A stretch of 33,678 nt of DNA from Clostridium ljungdahlii (GCF_001636845.1 NZ_LITT01000020.1:1-33678), one strand, 5' to 3'. Shown: positions 23,444 through 32,420, numbered from the stretch's first letter. Notes: generated by a model not told the origin, from the sequence alone. A program made the numbers and translations.

Positions 23444-24793
23444 TTACCTTACTAAACAAGGACGTTTATTGTTAAACTTCCAACCTGGAATTAAAAATTG
23501 CATAGCAGCTGAATCATCACGTGCTCCCAATGACATTTTTGTATATAATTCATTAGCTTTCTTGACTTGTTCCATATCTATCTCTACACCCAAGCCTGGT
23601 TTATCTGGAATATCTATCATACCACCTACGATCTTAAATGGATCTTTAGTCAAATACTGACCATCCTGCCATATCCAGTGTGTATCAATTGCAGTTACAT
23701 TTCCTGGAGCTGCAGCTGCTGTTTGAGCATACATCGCAAGTGAAATATCAAAATGATTATTTGAATGTGAGCCCCAGGTAAGTCCAAAATCTCTACAAGT
23801 TTGCGCTACTCGCACTGAACCTTCCATTGTCCAAAAATGTGGATCAGCTAAAGGAATATCTACTGAATGCAGCTGAAGAGAATGTACCATCTGCCTCCAG
23901 TCCGTAGCTATCATATTAGTAGCAGTAGGCAAATCAACAGCTCTCCTAAATTCAGCCATGACCTCACGCCCTGAAAAACCATTTTCAGCTCCACAAGGAT
24001 CTTCGGCATAAGCTAAAACTCCTTTTATATTTTTGCACAAATTTATAGCTTCATCTAATGACCATGATCCATTTGGATCAAGAGTTATACGAGCATCTGG
24101 AAAACGCTTAGCCAGAGCTGTTACAGCTTCTATTTCCTTTTCTCCATCTAATACTCCACCTTTCAATTTAAAGTCCCTAAATCCATATCGTTCCTGTGCC
24201 GCTTCTCCCAGTCTTACAACGGCTTCTGGAGTCATTGCTTCTTCAATACGCAATCGTGACCAATTATCCTTTGAATCAGGTTCACTTACATAAGGTAAAT
24301 TTGTTTTTTTCCTATCACCTACAAAGAATAAATATCCCAAAACTTTAACTGATTTTCTCTGCTGACCTTCACCTAATAATTCGCAGGCTGGTACATTAAG
24401 AAATTTTCCCATTAAATCAAGTAATGCTGCTTCTATTGCAGTAGCTGCATGTATAGTAGTACGCAAATCAAATGTCTGAAGTCCACGTCCACCATCATCC
24501 CTAGATGAAAAGGTTTCTTTTAGATTTCTAATTATTGATTTGTATTTTCCAATACTTTGTCCCACAACTAACGACTTTGAATCCTCTATTGTCTTACGTA
24601 TAGCTTCACCTCCTGGCACTTCTCCAATACCAGTATTTCCTGCGTTATCCTTTAAAATTACAATATTACGTGTAAAAAATGGTCCGTGTGCTCCACTTAA
24701 ATTAAGTAACATACTATCATGCCCTGCTACAGGAATAACTTGTAGATCAGTAACAACAGGTGTATTCTTTATCATATTTTTACTGTCACTCAT
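23444..24793 (-). CDS. gudD: Glucarate dehydratase (first copy)
   Basis: 449 residues of the enolase superfamily, aligning end to end with E. coli GudD (446) with an offset of about 4. Catalytic and metal residues are present: FKLKGG (Lys209 and Lys211, general base), DPNGSW (Asp239), EDPCG (Glu264), NMIATDW (Asn293), SHSNNHFD (His343, general base) and [12 protein letters not shown] (Asp370). With Mg2+ it dehydrates D-glucarate (and L-idarate) to 5-keto-4-deoxyglucarate. It lies 25 bases after the second dehydratase gene and is probably co-transcribed with it from promoter 4, ending at the hairpin 23392-23430. Confidence 0.93.
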   Translation of the reverse strand: MSDSKNMIKNTPVVTDLQVIPVAGHDSMLLNLSGAHGPFFTRNIVILKDNAGNTGIGEVPGGEAIRKTIEDSKSLVVGQSIGKYKSIIRNLKETFSSRDDGGRGLQTFDLRTTIHAATAIEAALLDLMGKFLNVPACELLGEGQQRKSVKVLGYLFFVGDRKKTNLPYVSEPDSKDNWSRLRIEEAMTPEAVVRLGEAAQERYGFRDFKLKGGVLDGEKEIEAVTALAKRFPDARITLDPNGSWSLDEAINLCKNIKGVLAYAEDPCGAENGFSGREVMAEFRRAVDLPTATNMIATDWRQMVHSLQLHSVDIPLADPHFWTMEGSVRVAQTCRDFGLTWGSHSNNHFDISLAMYAQTAAAAPGNVTAIDTHWIWQDGQYLTKDPFKIVGGMIDIPDKPGLGVEIDMEQVKKANELYTKMSLGARDDSAAMQFLIPGWKFNNKRPCLVR

Positions 24794-24818
24794 GTTCTAA
24801 CCTCCATAATATAGCATT

Positions 24819-26165
24819 TTACCTTACCATACATGGTTTTTTACTATCAAACTTCCAATCTTTTATTAAATACTGCATGGATATAGAGTCATCTCTATCC
24901 CCACAACTCATTTTAGTATATAACTCATTAGCTTTCATAACCTTGTCCATATCAACTTCCAAACCAAGCCCTGGCTTTTTAGGAAGTTCTATCAATCCAT
25001 TAGATATTTTATATGGAGTTTTAGTTAAGTACTGTCCATCCTGCCAAATCCAATGAGTATCCATTGATGTAATTTCTCCTGGGGCTGCGGCAGCAACTTG
25101 AGTAAACACTGCTAATGATATATCAAAGTGATTATTTGAATGTGAACCCCAAGTATATCCCCATTCATTACATATTTGTGCCGCACGTACTGCACCATTC
25201 ATTGTCCAAAAATGAGGATCTGCTAAAATTATGTCAAGTGAATTTAATGAAAGGCAATGACCAAACTGGCGCCAATCTGTTGCTATCATATTTGTGGCTA
25301 CTCTTAGCCCTGTAGCTCTCTTAAACTCAGTCATAATCTCTCTTCCTGAAAAACCTTTTTCTGGCCCACAAGGATCTTCAGCATAAGATAAAGCTGTGCC
25401 AGCATCCTTGCATAACCTTATAGCTTCTTTTAAAGACCATGCCCCATTAGGATCTATATTGACATTAGCATCTGGAAATTCTTTAGCTAAAGCTTTTATA
25501 GTTTCTATCTCTTTTTCTCCTTCAAATACTCCTCCCTTTAATTTAAAATCTTTTACTCCATAACGTTCTTTTACCGCATGGGCCTCTTCAATAATATCTT
25601 CTACAGTTACCATTCTCTTTCTTCTTATTTTAAACCATGAGTCCTTGCTATTGCTTTCATCAATATATGATAAATTCGTTTTATTCTTATCTTCTACATA
25701 GAATAAATAACCAAGCATCCTTACAGCATCTCTTTGCTTACCATCTCCAAGTAAAGATGCTACCGGGAGATCCATATATTGTCCTAATAAATCCAGTAAT
25801 GCAGATTCAACAGCAGTTTCAGCATGAACCACAAAACGCAAGTTTTTTAAATCAAGCTCTTGGATACCTTCCCCGTTATTTTGATCTGCACCCCAAATCT
25901 TATTTTTTAATTCATATATTATACCCTTATAATCACCTATATGTTTGCCTATAACAAATGGCTTATAATTTTCCAAAGCCTTTCTAATATGCTCTCCTCC
26001 ATGTATTTCACCAAGCCCTGTATTACCTGAATTATCTTTTATAATAACTATATTTCTTGTAAAAAATGGTGCATGAGCTCCACTTAATGTTAATGACATA
26101 CTGTCATATCCTGCTACTGGAATAACTTTCATATCTGTTACAATAGGTGTACCTTTACTACTCAT
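24819..26165 (-). CDS. gudD: Glucarate dehydratase paralogue (second copy)
   Basis: 448 residues, clearly homologous to the neighbouring copy over its whole length but diverged (for example [20 protein letters not shown] against [20 protein letters not shown]). All active-site motifs are kept: FKLKGG (Lys208, Lys210), DPNGAW (Asp238), [31 protein letters not shown] and [10 protein letters not shown], so it is not a dead GudX-type relative on visible residues. It is first in the gudD operon behind promoter 4 and has a GGAGG-type site. The pair may differ in preference for glucarate, idarate or other diacids. Confidence 0.9.
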   Translation of the reverse strand: MSSKGTPIVTDMKVIPVAGYDSMSLTLSGAHAPFFTRNIVIIKDNSGNTGLGEIHGGEHIRKALENYKPFVIGKHIGDYKGIIYELKNKIWGADQNNGEGIQELDLKNLRFVVHAETAVESALLDLLGQYMDLPVASLLGDGKQRDAVRMLGYLFYVEDKNKTNLSYIDESNSKDSWFKIRRKRMVTVEDIIEEAHAVKERYGVKDFKLKGGVFEGEKEIETIKALAKEFPDANVNIDPNGAWSLKEAIRLCKDAGTALSYAEDPCGPEKGFSGREIMTEFKRATGLRVATNMIATDWRQFGHCLSLNSLDIILADPHFWTMNGAVRAAQICNEWGYTWGSHSNNHFDISLAVFTQVAAAAPGEITSMDTHWIWQDGQYLTKTPYKISNGLIELPKKPGLGLEVDMDKVMKANELYTKMSCGDRDDSISMQYLIKDWKFDSKKPCMVR

Positions 26166-26328
26166 ATTAAATCTCCTCCAAATTCTGTATTTCTATAAAA
26201 TATGAATCATTTACATATATCCATAAAATTAATACAATTAAAAAACACCTCAAAGTTTCAATTCGGATTAGCATGAATTTAAAATATTAAGAAAACATAC
26301 TAATAATATCTAAATACTTTTCAATCTA

Positions 26329-26412
26329 ATTATCATATTTTTTTATCTTTCCTTCAATGTTCATATGAATAAATTTCAATCGTTATCAAAGTCACTTTTT
26401 TATATATATGCA
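26329..26412 (-). promoter_or_regulatory. CdaR-type promoter 4 (gudD operon) with cre-like site
   Basis: Minus strand: distal TATGCATATA (TGCA 26409-26412), cre-like TGATAACGATTGAA (26375-26388), proximal ATTTATTCATATGAACATTG (26355-26374; the TGTGCA half has degenerated to TATTCA), -35 TTGAAG (26352-26357), 17-bp spacer, -10 GATAAT (26329-26334). Core-to-core distance is 43 bp. Confidence 0.72.
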
Positions 26413-26442
26413 TAAATATTTTTCAGAGAAAAGTTTTACATA

Positions 26443-27522
26443 TTAAGGAACAATAGATTGCATACTATTCAAAATTAACTTTTTATCCTCTTCACCACAT
26501 TTTATTTTACTGGCAACATATTGAGCAATAATCCTCAAATTTTTCTCCGCAGCATCTAATTGTATATCTCTTAATGTAGTCGGCAAATTAATGGATCGTA
26601 AAAAATTTTTATATTGCTCAATCTCAGCATTTGAACATCCATTAATTTTCATTTGAAGTAATACTCCTAAAGAAACTAATTCTCCATGAAAAAACTTAGC
26701 TTGTTGTTCTTTAAAAAACTTAGTTATGCAATTATAGAAATAATGTGCAATTGCCGACTGATTTCCGCTATTAGCTAAGGATGATGTCATTCCAGTTAGT
26801 ACAATATTAGCACAAACCATATCCTCTACTTCCTGTGAATTACAATTATCCTTTACATCCTTTACAGCCTTTCTGCTCATTTCTATATATTTGTCCCAGG
26901 TAAATTTTACCACCTGCATAGCTAAAGACATTGAACTTGATTTCTTTAACTTGGAACAAGATGCCATTCTAAACTGAATTTCTGGATACTTTGCCATTCC
27001 ATTTCCTATTCCAGCCGCCAGCATACGAGAAGGACACTTTTTAGCAATAATATTTGTATCTATAATTACACAATCTACTTTATGTTTGAGAAACATATTA
27101 TCCAGTACCACTCCATCATCAGAGTATATTACACTAAGACTAGAATAACCTGCACATTGTGCTGCAGTAGTTGGTATTGTAACAATTTTTTTACTAAAAA
27201 TATCAGCTGCAGCTTTAGCTGTATCTAATACCGTTCCTCCTCCAATGCCTATAATAACATTAGCATTAAATTCATTTGCCTCTTCCCCAATACGATTTAT
27301 CTGTGCTATTGTGCAATAGCCACTAAATATATGTACCTTATAATCGATTCCTTCACTTTTCAGGCTTTGTTCTATTTTATCAAAGGAAACTCTAAGTGCA
27401 GTTTGCCCTCCAATAATAAAGGCTCTTTTTCCCAATTGTTTGACTTCTCTTCCAACAGCTTCAAGTCCACCAGAAGTTTGAATGTATTTACTGATAAGCC
27501 CAATACTATTCTCCTTACACAT
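26443..27522 (-). CDS. Glycerol dehydrogenase-like (iron/zinc ADH superfamily) protein
   Basis: 359 residues from ATG 27522 (GGAGG 7 bases upstream; the longer frame from 27561 would start inside the -10 of promoter 5). The GldA-type Rossmann motif is present (IIGIGGGTVLDTAKAAAD, TIPTTAAQCAGYSSLSV). Two metal-ligand histidines are kept (SAIAHYFYN, His260; KFFHGELVS, His279), but the ligand Asp of the AGIGDxxAK motif is Asn here (AGIGNGMAKYPE, Asn174). Regulation by the same bipartite operator ties it to hexarate use; it may handle an aldehyde or hydroxyacid intermediate. The substrate is unknown, and activity may be altered by the Asn. Confidence 0.8.
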   Translation of the reverse strand: MCKENSIGLISKYIQTSGGLEAVGREVKQLGKRAFIIGGQTALRVSFDKIEQSLKSEGIDYKVHIFSGYCTIAQINRIGEEANEFNANVIIGIGGGTVLDTAKAAADIFSKKIVTIPTTAAQCAGYSSLSVIYSDDGVVLDNMFLKHKVDCVIIDTNIIAKKCPSRMLAAGIGNGMAKYPEIQFRMASCSKLKKSSSMSLAMQVVKFTWDKYIEMSRKAVKDVKDNCNSQEVEDMVCANIVLTGMTSSLANSGNQSAIAHYFYNCITKFFKEQQAKFFHGELVSLGVLLQMKINGCSNAEIEQYKNFLRSINLPTTLRDIQLDAAEKNLRIIAQYVASKIKCGEEDKKLILNSMQSIVP

Positions 27523-27553
27523 TCTAATACCTCCTCTACTCTCTTCCAATATA

Positions 27554-27636
27554 ATCATCATATTTTTTCAAAGTAATATCAATATTCAATTGCATAAATA
27601 GTCATAGTTATCACTTCTTGTTTTTATGTAATTGCA
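27554..27636 (-). promoter_or_regulatory. CdaR-type promoter 5 (GldA-like gene)
   Basis: Minus strand: distal TATGCAATTA (TGCA 27633-27636), TGATAACTATGACT between the sites (weakly cre-like), proximal ATTTATGCAATTGAATATTG (27580-27599), -35 TTGATA (27577-27582), 17-bp spacer, -10 GATGAT (27554-27559). Core-to-core distance is 42 bp. Confidence 0.72.
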
Positions 27637-27709
27637 TAGTGCCTTGCTTAAAAATATATAATCTCTCATAACAGAGGTTTAGAACTTAAAAAACTTTATA
27701 AATAGATTC

Positions 27710-29158
27710 TTAATATATTCCAATCAATTTCCACCATAACATCCCAATTCCAATGAGAATTAAAAGATGTGCTATTGAGACGCAAAAACCTACAAACCAC
27801 CATTTCCTTTGCTTAACATATCCTCCCGAAAAATAAACTCCTCCTTGTGCTAATCCATAATGAGTAAGTCCAGAACTTAAAGCTGATATGTTAACTAGTA
27901 AAAATATAGATACTATTGTTGGAGTTCCAGCACTTAATAATATGGTTAGAAAGGCTGAAAATAGGGCAGTAAAGTGTACTGTATTGCTTGCAAACAAGTA
28001 ATGCAAATAATACATTATAATACATACTATAATTAGTGTAAGCATCCATGATTTTGTATATATGCCGCCTCTTACTATGCTGCTTATCCACTTAATAACT
28101 CCTAATTTGTTTAATTGACCTGCCATCATCATAAATGCTCCTAGCCATACAAGTAAATTCCATATTTCTTTTTTGCCAGTGAACTCTTCCCAGGACACAA
28201 TCCCTGTAGAAATTAATATTATGAGTCCTAAGACTCCTACAGTTGTAACATCTAAATTTATCTTATTACCAATGATCCAAAGGAAAACTACTATTGCAAA
28301 TACAAAAATCATTAGTTTCTCTGATTTACTTATAGGTCCTAATTCTTCTAATTTTTTATCCATCAATTCTTTAACATTGTCCATCTTTTTTATTTCTGGA
28401 GGACATAAAAAATAAATGATTATAGGTATAACTATAAAAGCTATCAACGATGGGAGTAATGCCATTAAAAACCACATACCAAAAGTTATATTCTCTTTTA
28501 CTCCCAAATCTCTAGCCATAGTAATTGCTAGTAAATTTACAACCGAAGATGTCATAAATAGAGAAGATGAAATAAGATTACTATGTAGTGCCGTAAGCAT
28601 TAAAAATTCTCCTGCTTTTTTCTCAGTTCCATCTCCAACTTCTGATCCATAAGCTCTTGATAAAGATTTTGCAATAGGAAACACTATTCCACAAGACCTA
28701 GAAGCAGAGCTTGGAATCAACATAGACAATATAATTTCACATATAACCAGAGAATATCCTGCCCCTATAGTTTTCTTACCTATCTTCTTAATAAGATTAT
28801 AGGCAATCCTTTTGCCAAGTCCTGTTTTAGTTATCCCTATAGAAAGACAATCAGCACATACAATCAGCCAAATAACTCCTTCTGCATAGGACGAAAATGC
28901 TGTTTTTACTGTAATAATATGTGTGGAAGTTAAAATGAATATGCCTATAAAGGATGCTAGTCCAAGTGATACAGCACCTAAAGCACAGGCAACTATAATA
29001 GCAATAAACACTGCCAAGAGGTACCATCCATTTCTAGGTACCATATTGGGTTTAGGTATAAAACAAATTAGTACTCCAATTAAAATTGATATTAGTAAAG
29101 GTTTTAATTTAACTGGAGAATTAAATTTAATTGCCTTCAAATTTAAACTATCTACCAT
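27710..29158 (-). CDS. DASS/SLC13-type anion transporter (CitT-like)
   Basis: 482 residues with about 12 membrane segments. The divalent anion:sodium symporter family features are visible: an N-terminal hydrophobic block (GVLICFIPKPNMVPRNGWYL), the first SNT-like motif region (LIPSSASRSCGIVFPIAKSL), a cytoplasmic charged loop (KKMDNVKELMDKKLEELGPI) and the second half-repeat (EIWNLLVWLGAFMMMAGQLN, ASNTVHFTALFSAFLTILLS, SSGLTHYGLAQGGVYFSGGY). Members carry citrate, succinate, tartrate or 2-oxoglutarate. GGGGAGG precedes the ATG. No CdaR-type site lies upstream, and a 15-bp hairpin separates it from speE, so it may have separate control. The substrate is unknown; a diacid of the same diet is plausible. 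Confidence 0.8.
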   Translation of the reverse strand: MVDSLNLKAIKFNSPVKLKPLLISILIGVLICFIPKPNMVPRNGWYLLAVFIAIIVACALGAVSLGLASFIGIFILTSTHIITVKTAFSSYAEGVIWLIVCADCLSIGITKTGLGKRIAYNLIKKIGKKTIGAGYSLVICEIILSMLIPSSASRSCGIVFPIAKSLSRAYGSEVGDGTEKKAGEFLMLTALHSNLISSSLFMTSSVVNLLAITMARDLGVKENITFGMWFLMALLPSLIAFIVIPIIIYFLCPPEIKKMDNVKELMDKKLEELGPISKSEKLMIFVFAIVVFLWIIGNKINLDVTTVGVLGLIILISTGIVSWEEFTGKKEIWNLLVWLGAFMMMAGQLNKLGVIKWISSIVRGGIYTKSWMLTLIIVCIIMYYLHYLFASNTVHFTALFSAFLTILLSAGTPTIVSIFLLVNISALSSGLTHYGLAQGGVYFSGGYVKQRKWWFVGFCVSIAHLLILIGIGMLWWKLIGIY

Positions 29159-29174
29159 ATAATCCTCCCCAAAT

Positions 29175-29208
29175 AAATTTAGCTAACATAACAATGTTAG
29201 CTAAATTT
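29175..29208 (-). terminator. Hairpin between speE and the DASS transporter
   Basis: AAATTTAGCTAACAT (29175-29189) and ATGTTAGCTAAATTT (29194-29208) form a perfect 15-bp stem with a 4-base loop, 9 bases from the speE stop. The minus strand continues TTATTT into the ribosome binding site of the transporter gene. It could be the speE terminator or an attenuator for the transporter. Confidence 0.7.
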
Positions 29209-29217
29209 ATTATATCT

Positions 29218-30090
29218 TTATTTTAAATCACTTATGAAATTTGGAAGGTCAAAGCAGGACTTTACAATTTGTTTTGTTAAATAACGGGTATTTAAAGGCA
29301 ATCTATCTACATCTATATTGCAAGGGTCATAGACATCTGAGGCCATTGTAAAGCTCCACAATCCTCCAGGATAAGTAGGAACAAAAGCTACATATGTTTT
29401 TACAATTTTAAAGTTATCCTTTAATATTTTTCTCGTACTTTCAATTATATCACGATGAAGCATTGGGGATTCACTTTGACATACCATTACTCCGTCAGAA
29501 TTTAATGTTTTTTTCACATTTTTATAAAATTCTTCTCCAAATAAATCTTTGGCAGGTCCCTCTGGATCTGGTGAATCAACTACTATTACATCATATTTAA
29601 TATCTGTGTTTTTTACATATTGAACTCCATCTCCAAATTTGAAATTCACCCTTTTATCAAAATTTGCTCCTCCACTTATCTTTGGAAGAAACTTTATACA
29701 TTCCCTTGTTACTATTTCATCCAGCTCAACCATATCAATTGTTTTAAGTTCTTCATACTTTGAAAGTTCACGCACTGCCCCGCAATCTCCTCCACCAATT
29801 ACCAAAACCTTTTCTGGTTTTTTATGTGTAAGTACTGGAATATGGGTTATCATCTCATTGTATATAAACCCATCTGCAGAAGTGGACTGCATTATTCCAT
29901 CTAGTGCAAGACATGGGCCAAATGCCGCAGTGTCAATCAAAGCTATCTCTTGATAGGGGGATTTCAAATAAGAAAGTACCTTGTTAACTTTATAAGTGAT
30001 TTTTAAATTTTTTTTCTCAACTTCAAACTCCTCAAACCACAGTTCGCCATCAACCTCTTTGAAATACTTTGGTAATTGATTTATTTTCAT
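29218..30090 (-). CDS. speE: Spermidine synthase family aminopropyltransferase
   Basis: 290 residues, normal length. N-terminal beta domain (GELWFEEF, SPYQEIALIDTAAFGPCLAL, DGIMQSTSADGFIYNEMITH) and a methyltransferase-like Rossmann domain (KVLVIGGGDCGAVREL, VELDEIVTRECIKFLP, FGDGVQYV, VVDSPDPEGPAKDLF with the catalytic-type Asp, YPGGLWSFTMAS). It transfers aminopropyl from decarboxylated S-adenosylmethionine to putrescine or a related amine. Two positions depart from the usual pattern: GGGDCG for GGGDGG and YNEM for YHEM, hinting at altered amine specificity. It is not obviously linked to hexarate metabolism, and no speD or amine-forming decarboxylase is in the window. Confidence 0.85.
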   Translation of the reverse strand: MKINQLPKYFKEVDGELWFEEFEVEKKNLKITYKVNKVLSYLKSPYQEIALIDTAAFGPCLALDGIMQSTSADGFIYNEMITHIPVLTHKKPEKVLVIGGGDCGAVRELSKYEELKTIDMVELDEIVTRECIKFLPKISGGANFDKRVNFKFGDGVQYVKNTDIKYDVIVVDSPDPEGPAKDLFGEEFYKNVKKTLNSDGVMVCQSESPMLHRDIIESTRKILKDNFKIVKTYVAFVPTYPGGLWSFTMASDVYDPCNIDVDRLPLNTRYLTKQIVKSCFDLPNFISDLK

Positions 30091-30198
30091 AATACTCCCT
30101 CCGTTATGATAAATATTTATATATCTGAATAAAGTTTTACTCGATTAATTATAACTAAAACGAAGATGTATTTCAAAGATTAATTCAAATAAAAATTT

Positions 30199-31098
30199 TT
30201 AAAGTACATCCAAAGTTAATTTTCTAGTAGGCTTCGGAAATATCCTGTCAAGTTCAATTAAATCTTCTTTAGATAAAACAATTGATCCAGCTTTTGCATT
30301 TTCTATTACGTGTTCCTCACAGGAAGCTTTAGGAATTGCAATAACATCCTTTGTCCTTATACTCCAAGCTAAAAGTATCTGTAATGGCTTTGCATTATAC
30401 TTTTTTGCCATATTTATTAAAATAGGATTATCTAATAACTGTCTTCTCAGTTTACCACCTTTGGCAATTGGACAATACGCCATAATTGGCATGTTGTACT
30501 TTCTCTGCCATGGCAGTAAATCAAATTCAATTCCTCTTGACCCCAGGTGATATAATACCTGATTAACCATGCAATTTTCCCCATCTTTACAGCTTAAAAA
30601 TTCTTTCATATCTTCTGTATCTAGGTTTGATACTCCCCATCTTAATATCTTTCCCTGCTTTTTCAATTTTTCCATGCCTTTTATAGTTTCTTCAAAAGGC
30701 ACACTTCCTCTCCAATGCAAAAGATACAAATCTAAATGATCCGTATTCAATCTTCTTAAACTATTTTCACAAGCAGTAACTATATTTGAAAATCCTGCAT
30801 TGTGTGGATATACTTTAGATACAATAAATAGCTTGTCTCTAATGTCCTTTATTGCCTCACCTACTAAAACTTCAGAACCGCCATCTCCATACATTTCTGC
30901 TGTATCTATAAGTGTCATTCCAAGCCTTATTCCCATTCTAAGAGTTTCTATTTCCCTTTTTCTCGTTTGTGAATTTTCACCTAGATACCATGTGCCTTGT
31001 CCTAATGCTGGTACTAAAGTTCCATCTGGCAATTTTACCAGCCTTTTCTGATTTGCATTTCTAATCTTTTCTATTTCTTCATCACTTATTAAACTCAA
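30199..31098 (-). CDS. Aldo/keto reductase
   Basis: 299 residues from TTG 31098, which has AAAGGA 9 bases upstream; the longer frame to 31188 would overlap cdaR. The AKR barrel is complete: LVPALGQGTWYLGEN, the catalytic tetrad Asp and Tyr in LIDTAEMYGDGGSEVLVGEA, Lys in FIVSKVYPHN and His in DLYLLHWRG, then LRWGVSNLD and the NADP-binding end (VIAIPKASCEEHVIENAKAG). It reduces an aldehyde or ketone with NADPH. It starts 35 bases after the cdaR stop on the same strand, so it may be co-transcribed with the regulator. The substrate is unknown; a sugar-derived aldehyde is likely by context only. Confidence 0.85.
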   Translation of the reverse strand: MSLISDEEIEKIRNANQKRLVKLPDGTLVPALGQGTWYLGENSQTRKREIETLRMGIRLGMTLIDTAEMYGDGGSEVLVGEAIKDIRDKLFIVSKVYPHNAGFSNIVTACENSLRRLNTDHLDLYLLHWRGSVPFEETIKGMEKLKKQGKILRWGVSNLDTEDMKEFLSCKDGENCMVNQVLYHLGSRGIEFDLLPWQRKYNMPIMAYCPIAKGGKLRRQLLDNPILINMAKKYNAKPLQILLAWSIRTKDVIAIPKASCEEHVIENAKAGSIVLSKEDLIELDRIFPKPTRKLTLDVL

Positions 31099-31132
31099 AA
31101 TATCAATTCCTTTCTTTGCATAATTATAGCCA

Positions 31133-32284
31133 TTAGTTTTTATTAGTTTTAAAATTAATAATAGAGCAGTACAGCCAAAATAAATCAATATAATTTTTAG
31201 GATTCATATTAGTAATCTTATATATTTTGTTAAGGCGATAATTAAGGGTATTTCTATGTATGAATAATTTATTTGATACTTTATTTAACTCTCCATTTTC
31301 TTCTATAAAAACTTTTAGTGTTTCTCTTAATTCACCGTTCTTATCATTTAGTTCAATTAATCTATAAGAATCCTTTAATTCATTGACTTTCCATTGTGCG
31401 TTATCCTGAAAAAATAGCATCTCATACTTCAATACATCAAAAATGTATACGTTATTATTAGGATGACTTTTTTCTCCAAATAAAAGTGTTTCTCTAGCTA
31501 TTTCATAGGATTTATGCATATCACTTAGTTTAGTATATACCTTTCCAACAGATATTTTCACATCAGTATTAGTTTGATTTTGTATTTTCTCATAAATCCC
31601 CTCTATTCTATCCTTACAAGTTATAGCCTTATATTTTATATTTGGACACTTATATAATAAAACGATAGTCTTTGAGTCAATAACTGCTACTAATGATTCT
31701 TTAAGAGTACCCTCCAAAATTGACACTATATTTTTTAATATATCCAAATCTTTTCTATTTGAAATTTGTTTAAAATTAACCTGTATAATAAAAATAGTCA
31801 TAGGATAATTAGAAGCTATTTTAAATTTTTTAGTATACTTTTCAAGCAAACGAAATGATCCCTGATCATTTTTAATAAGTGAAAGTATCATATCTTCTTT
31901 AACCCTGTTGCTCCATTCAAGTTCCTTCATAACATAAGCTTGTTCTATTATCATTTCTGCCGTCATTTTGATGAGCTTACCATAGCCTATAACCTCATCT
32001 CTTTTTCCTGTAATACCTATTACTCCTACAATTTCATGTTCAAATTCAATAACTATATTTGTGCCCTGCTCTACTCCATTCAATTTTCTACATTGATTTT
32101 CATCAATACTGAATTCAGATTTTCTTCCAATTGCAAGAACTGCACCCTCATGAACACTTCCTATTCTATCTTTATTACCCGATGCTATTATAATACCTTG
32201 TTTATTCATTATATTAATATTTTTATTCACGGCTTTCATAGTTCTATCCACTATTTCTTCAGCCAATTTGGTGCTAATCTCCAT
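31133..32284 (-). CDS. cdaR: CdaR-family sugar diacid regulator
   Basis: 383 residues. Residues 1-130 form the sugar diacid recognition domain (TKLAEEIVDRTMKAVNKNIN, IGSVHEGAVLAIGRKSEFSI, GVEQGTNIVIEFEHEIVGVI, GITGKRDEVIGYGKLIKMTA), then a GGDEF-like linker domain (about 140-280, including TDVKISVGKVYTKLSDMHKS and ARETLLFGE) and the PucR/CdaR C-terminal helix-turn-helix (about 320-378: LRETLKVFIEENGELNKVSN, KLFIHRNTLNYRLNKIYKIT, DLFWLYCSI). E. coli CdaR activates gudP, gar genes and garD in response to hexarates. Its gene is divergent from the aldolase and the shared region holds one of six bipartite operators, so it is the natural candidate to bind all of them. Confidence 0.92.
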   Translation of the reverse strand: MEISTKLAEEIVDRTMKAVNKNINIMNKQGIIIASGNKDRIGSVHEGAVLAIGRKSEFSIDENQCRKLNGVEQGTNIVIEFEHEIVGVIGITGKRDEVIGYGKLIKMTAEMIIEQAYVMKELEWSNRVKEDMILSLIKNDQGSFRLLEKYTKKFKIASNYPMTIFIIQVNFKQISNRKDLDILKNIVSILEGTLKESLVAVIDSKTIVLLYKCPNIKYKAITCKDRIEGIYEKIQNQTNTDVKISVGKVYTKLSDMHKSYEIARETLLFGEKSHPNNNVYIFDVLKYEMLFFQDNAQWKVNELKDSYRLIELNDKNGELRETLKVFIEENGELNKVSNKLFIHRNTLNYRLNKIYKITNMNPKNYIDLFWLYCSIINFKTNKN

Positions 32285-32336
32285 TTAATCTTCCTCCTGA
32301 CTATATAATAAGAGTAAATCTTATTCTGCTACAATG

Positions 32337-32420
32337 TGCACATAAATGAAAATGTTTAACTGATAACGATTAATATTTGTGCAATTGAACATTGTTATAT
32401 ATTACTATAAATACGATAAT
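32337..32420 (+). promoter_or_regulatory. CdaR-type promoter 6 (aldolase; divergent from cdaR) with cre-like site
   Basis: Plus strand: distal TGTGCACA (TGCA 32337-32340), cre-like TGATAACGATTAAT (32361-32374), proximal ATTTGTGCAATTGAACATTG (32375-32394), -35 TTGTTA (32392-32397), 17-bp spacer, -10 GATAAT (32415-32420). Core-to-core distance is 43 bp. The distal site lies 53 bases from the cdaR start and may also serve autoregulation. Confidence 0.75.

Noticed and set aside
24819-26165. Inactive GudX-type second dehydratase
   Set aside because: All active-site motifs visible in the first copy are also present here, so there is no sequence reason to call it inactive.
32375-32394. Sigma-54 (-24/-12) promoters for the hexarate genes
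   Set aside because: TTTGTGCA...ATTG superficially recalls the -24/-12 layout, but GG and GC dinucleotides at the right spacing are missing and all six sites have a better sigma-A -35/17/-10 arrangement. No RpoN-dependent activator is nearby.
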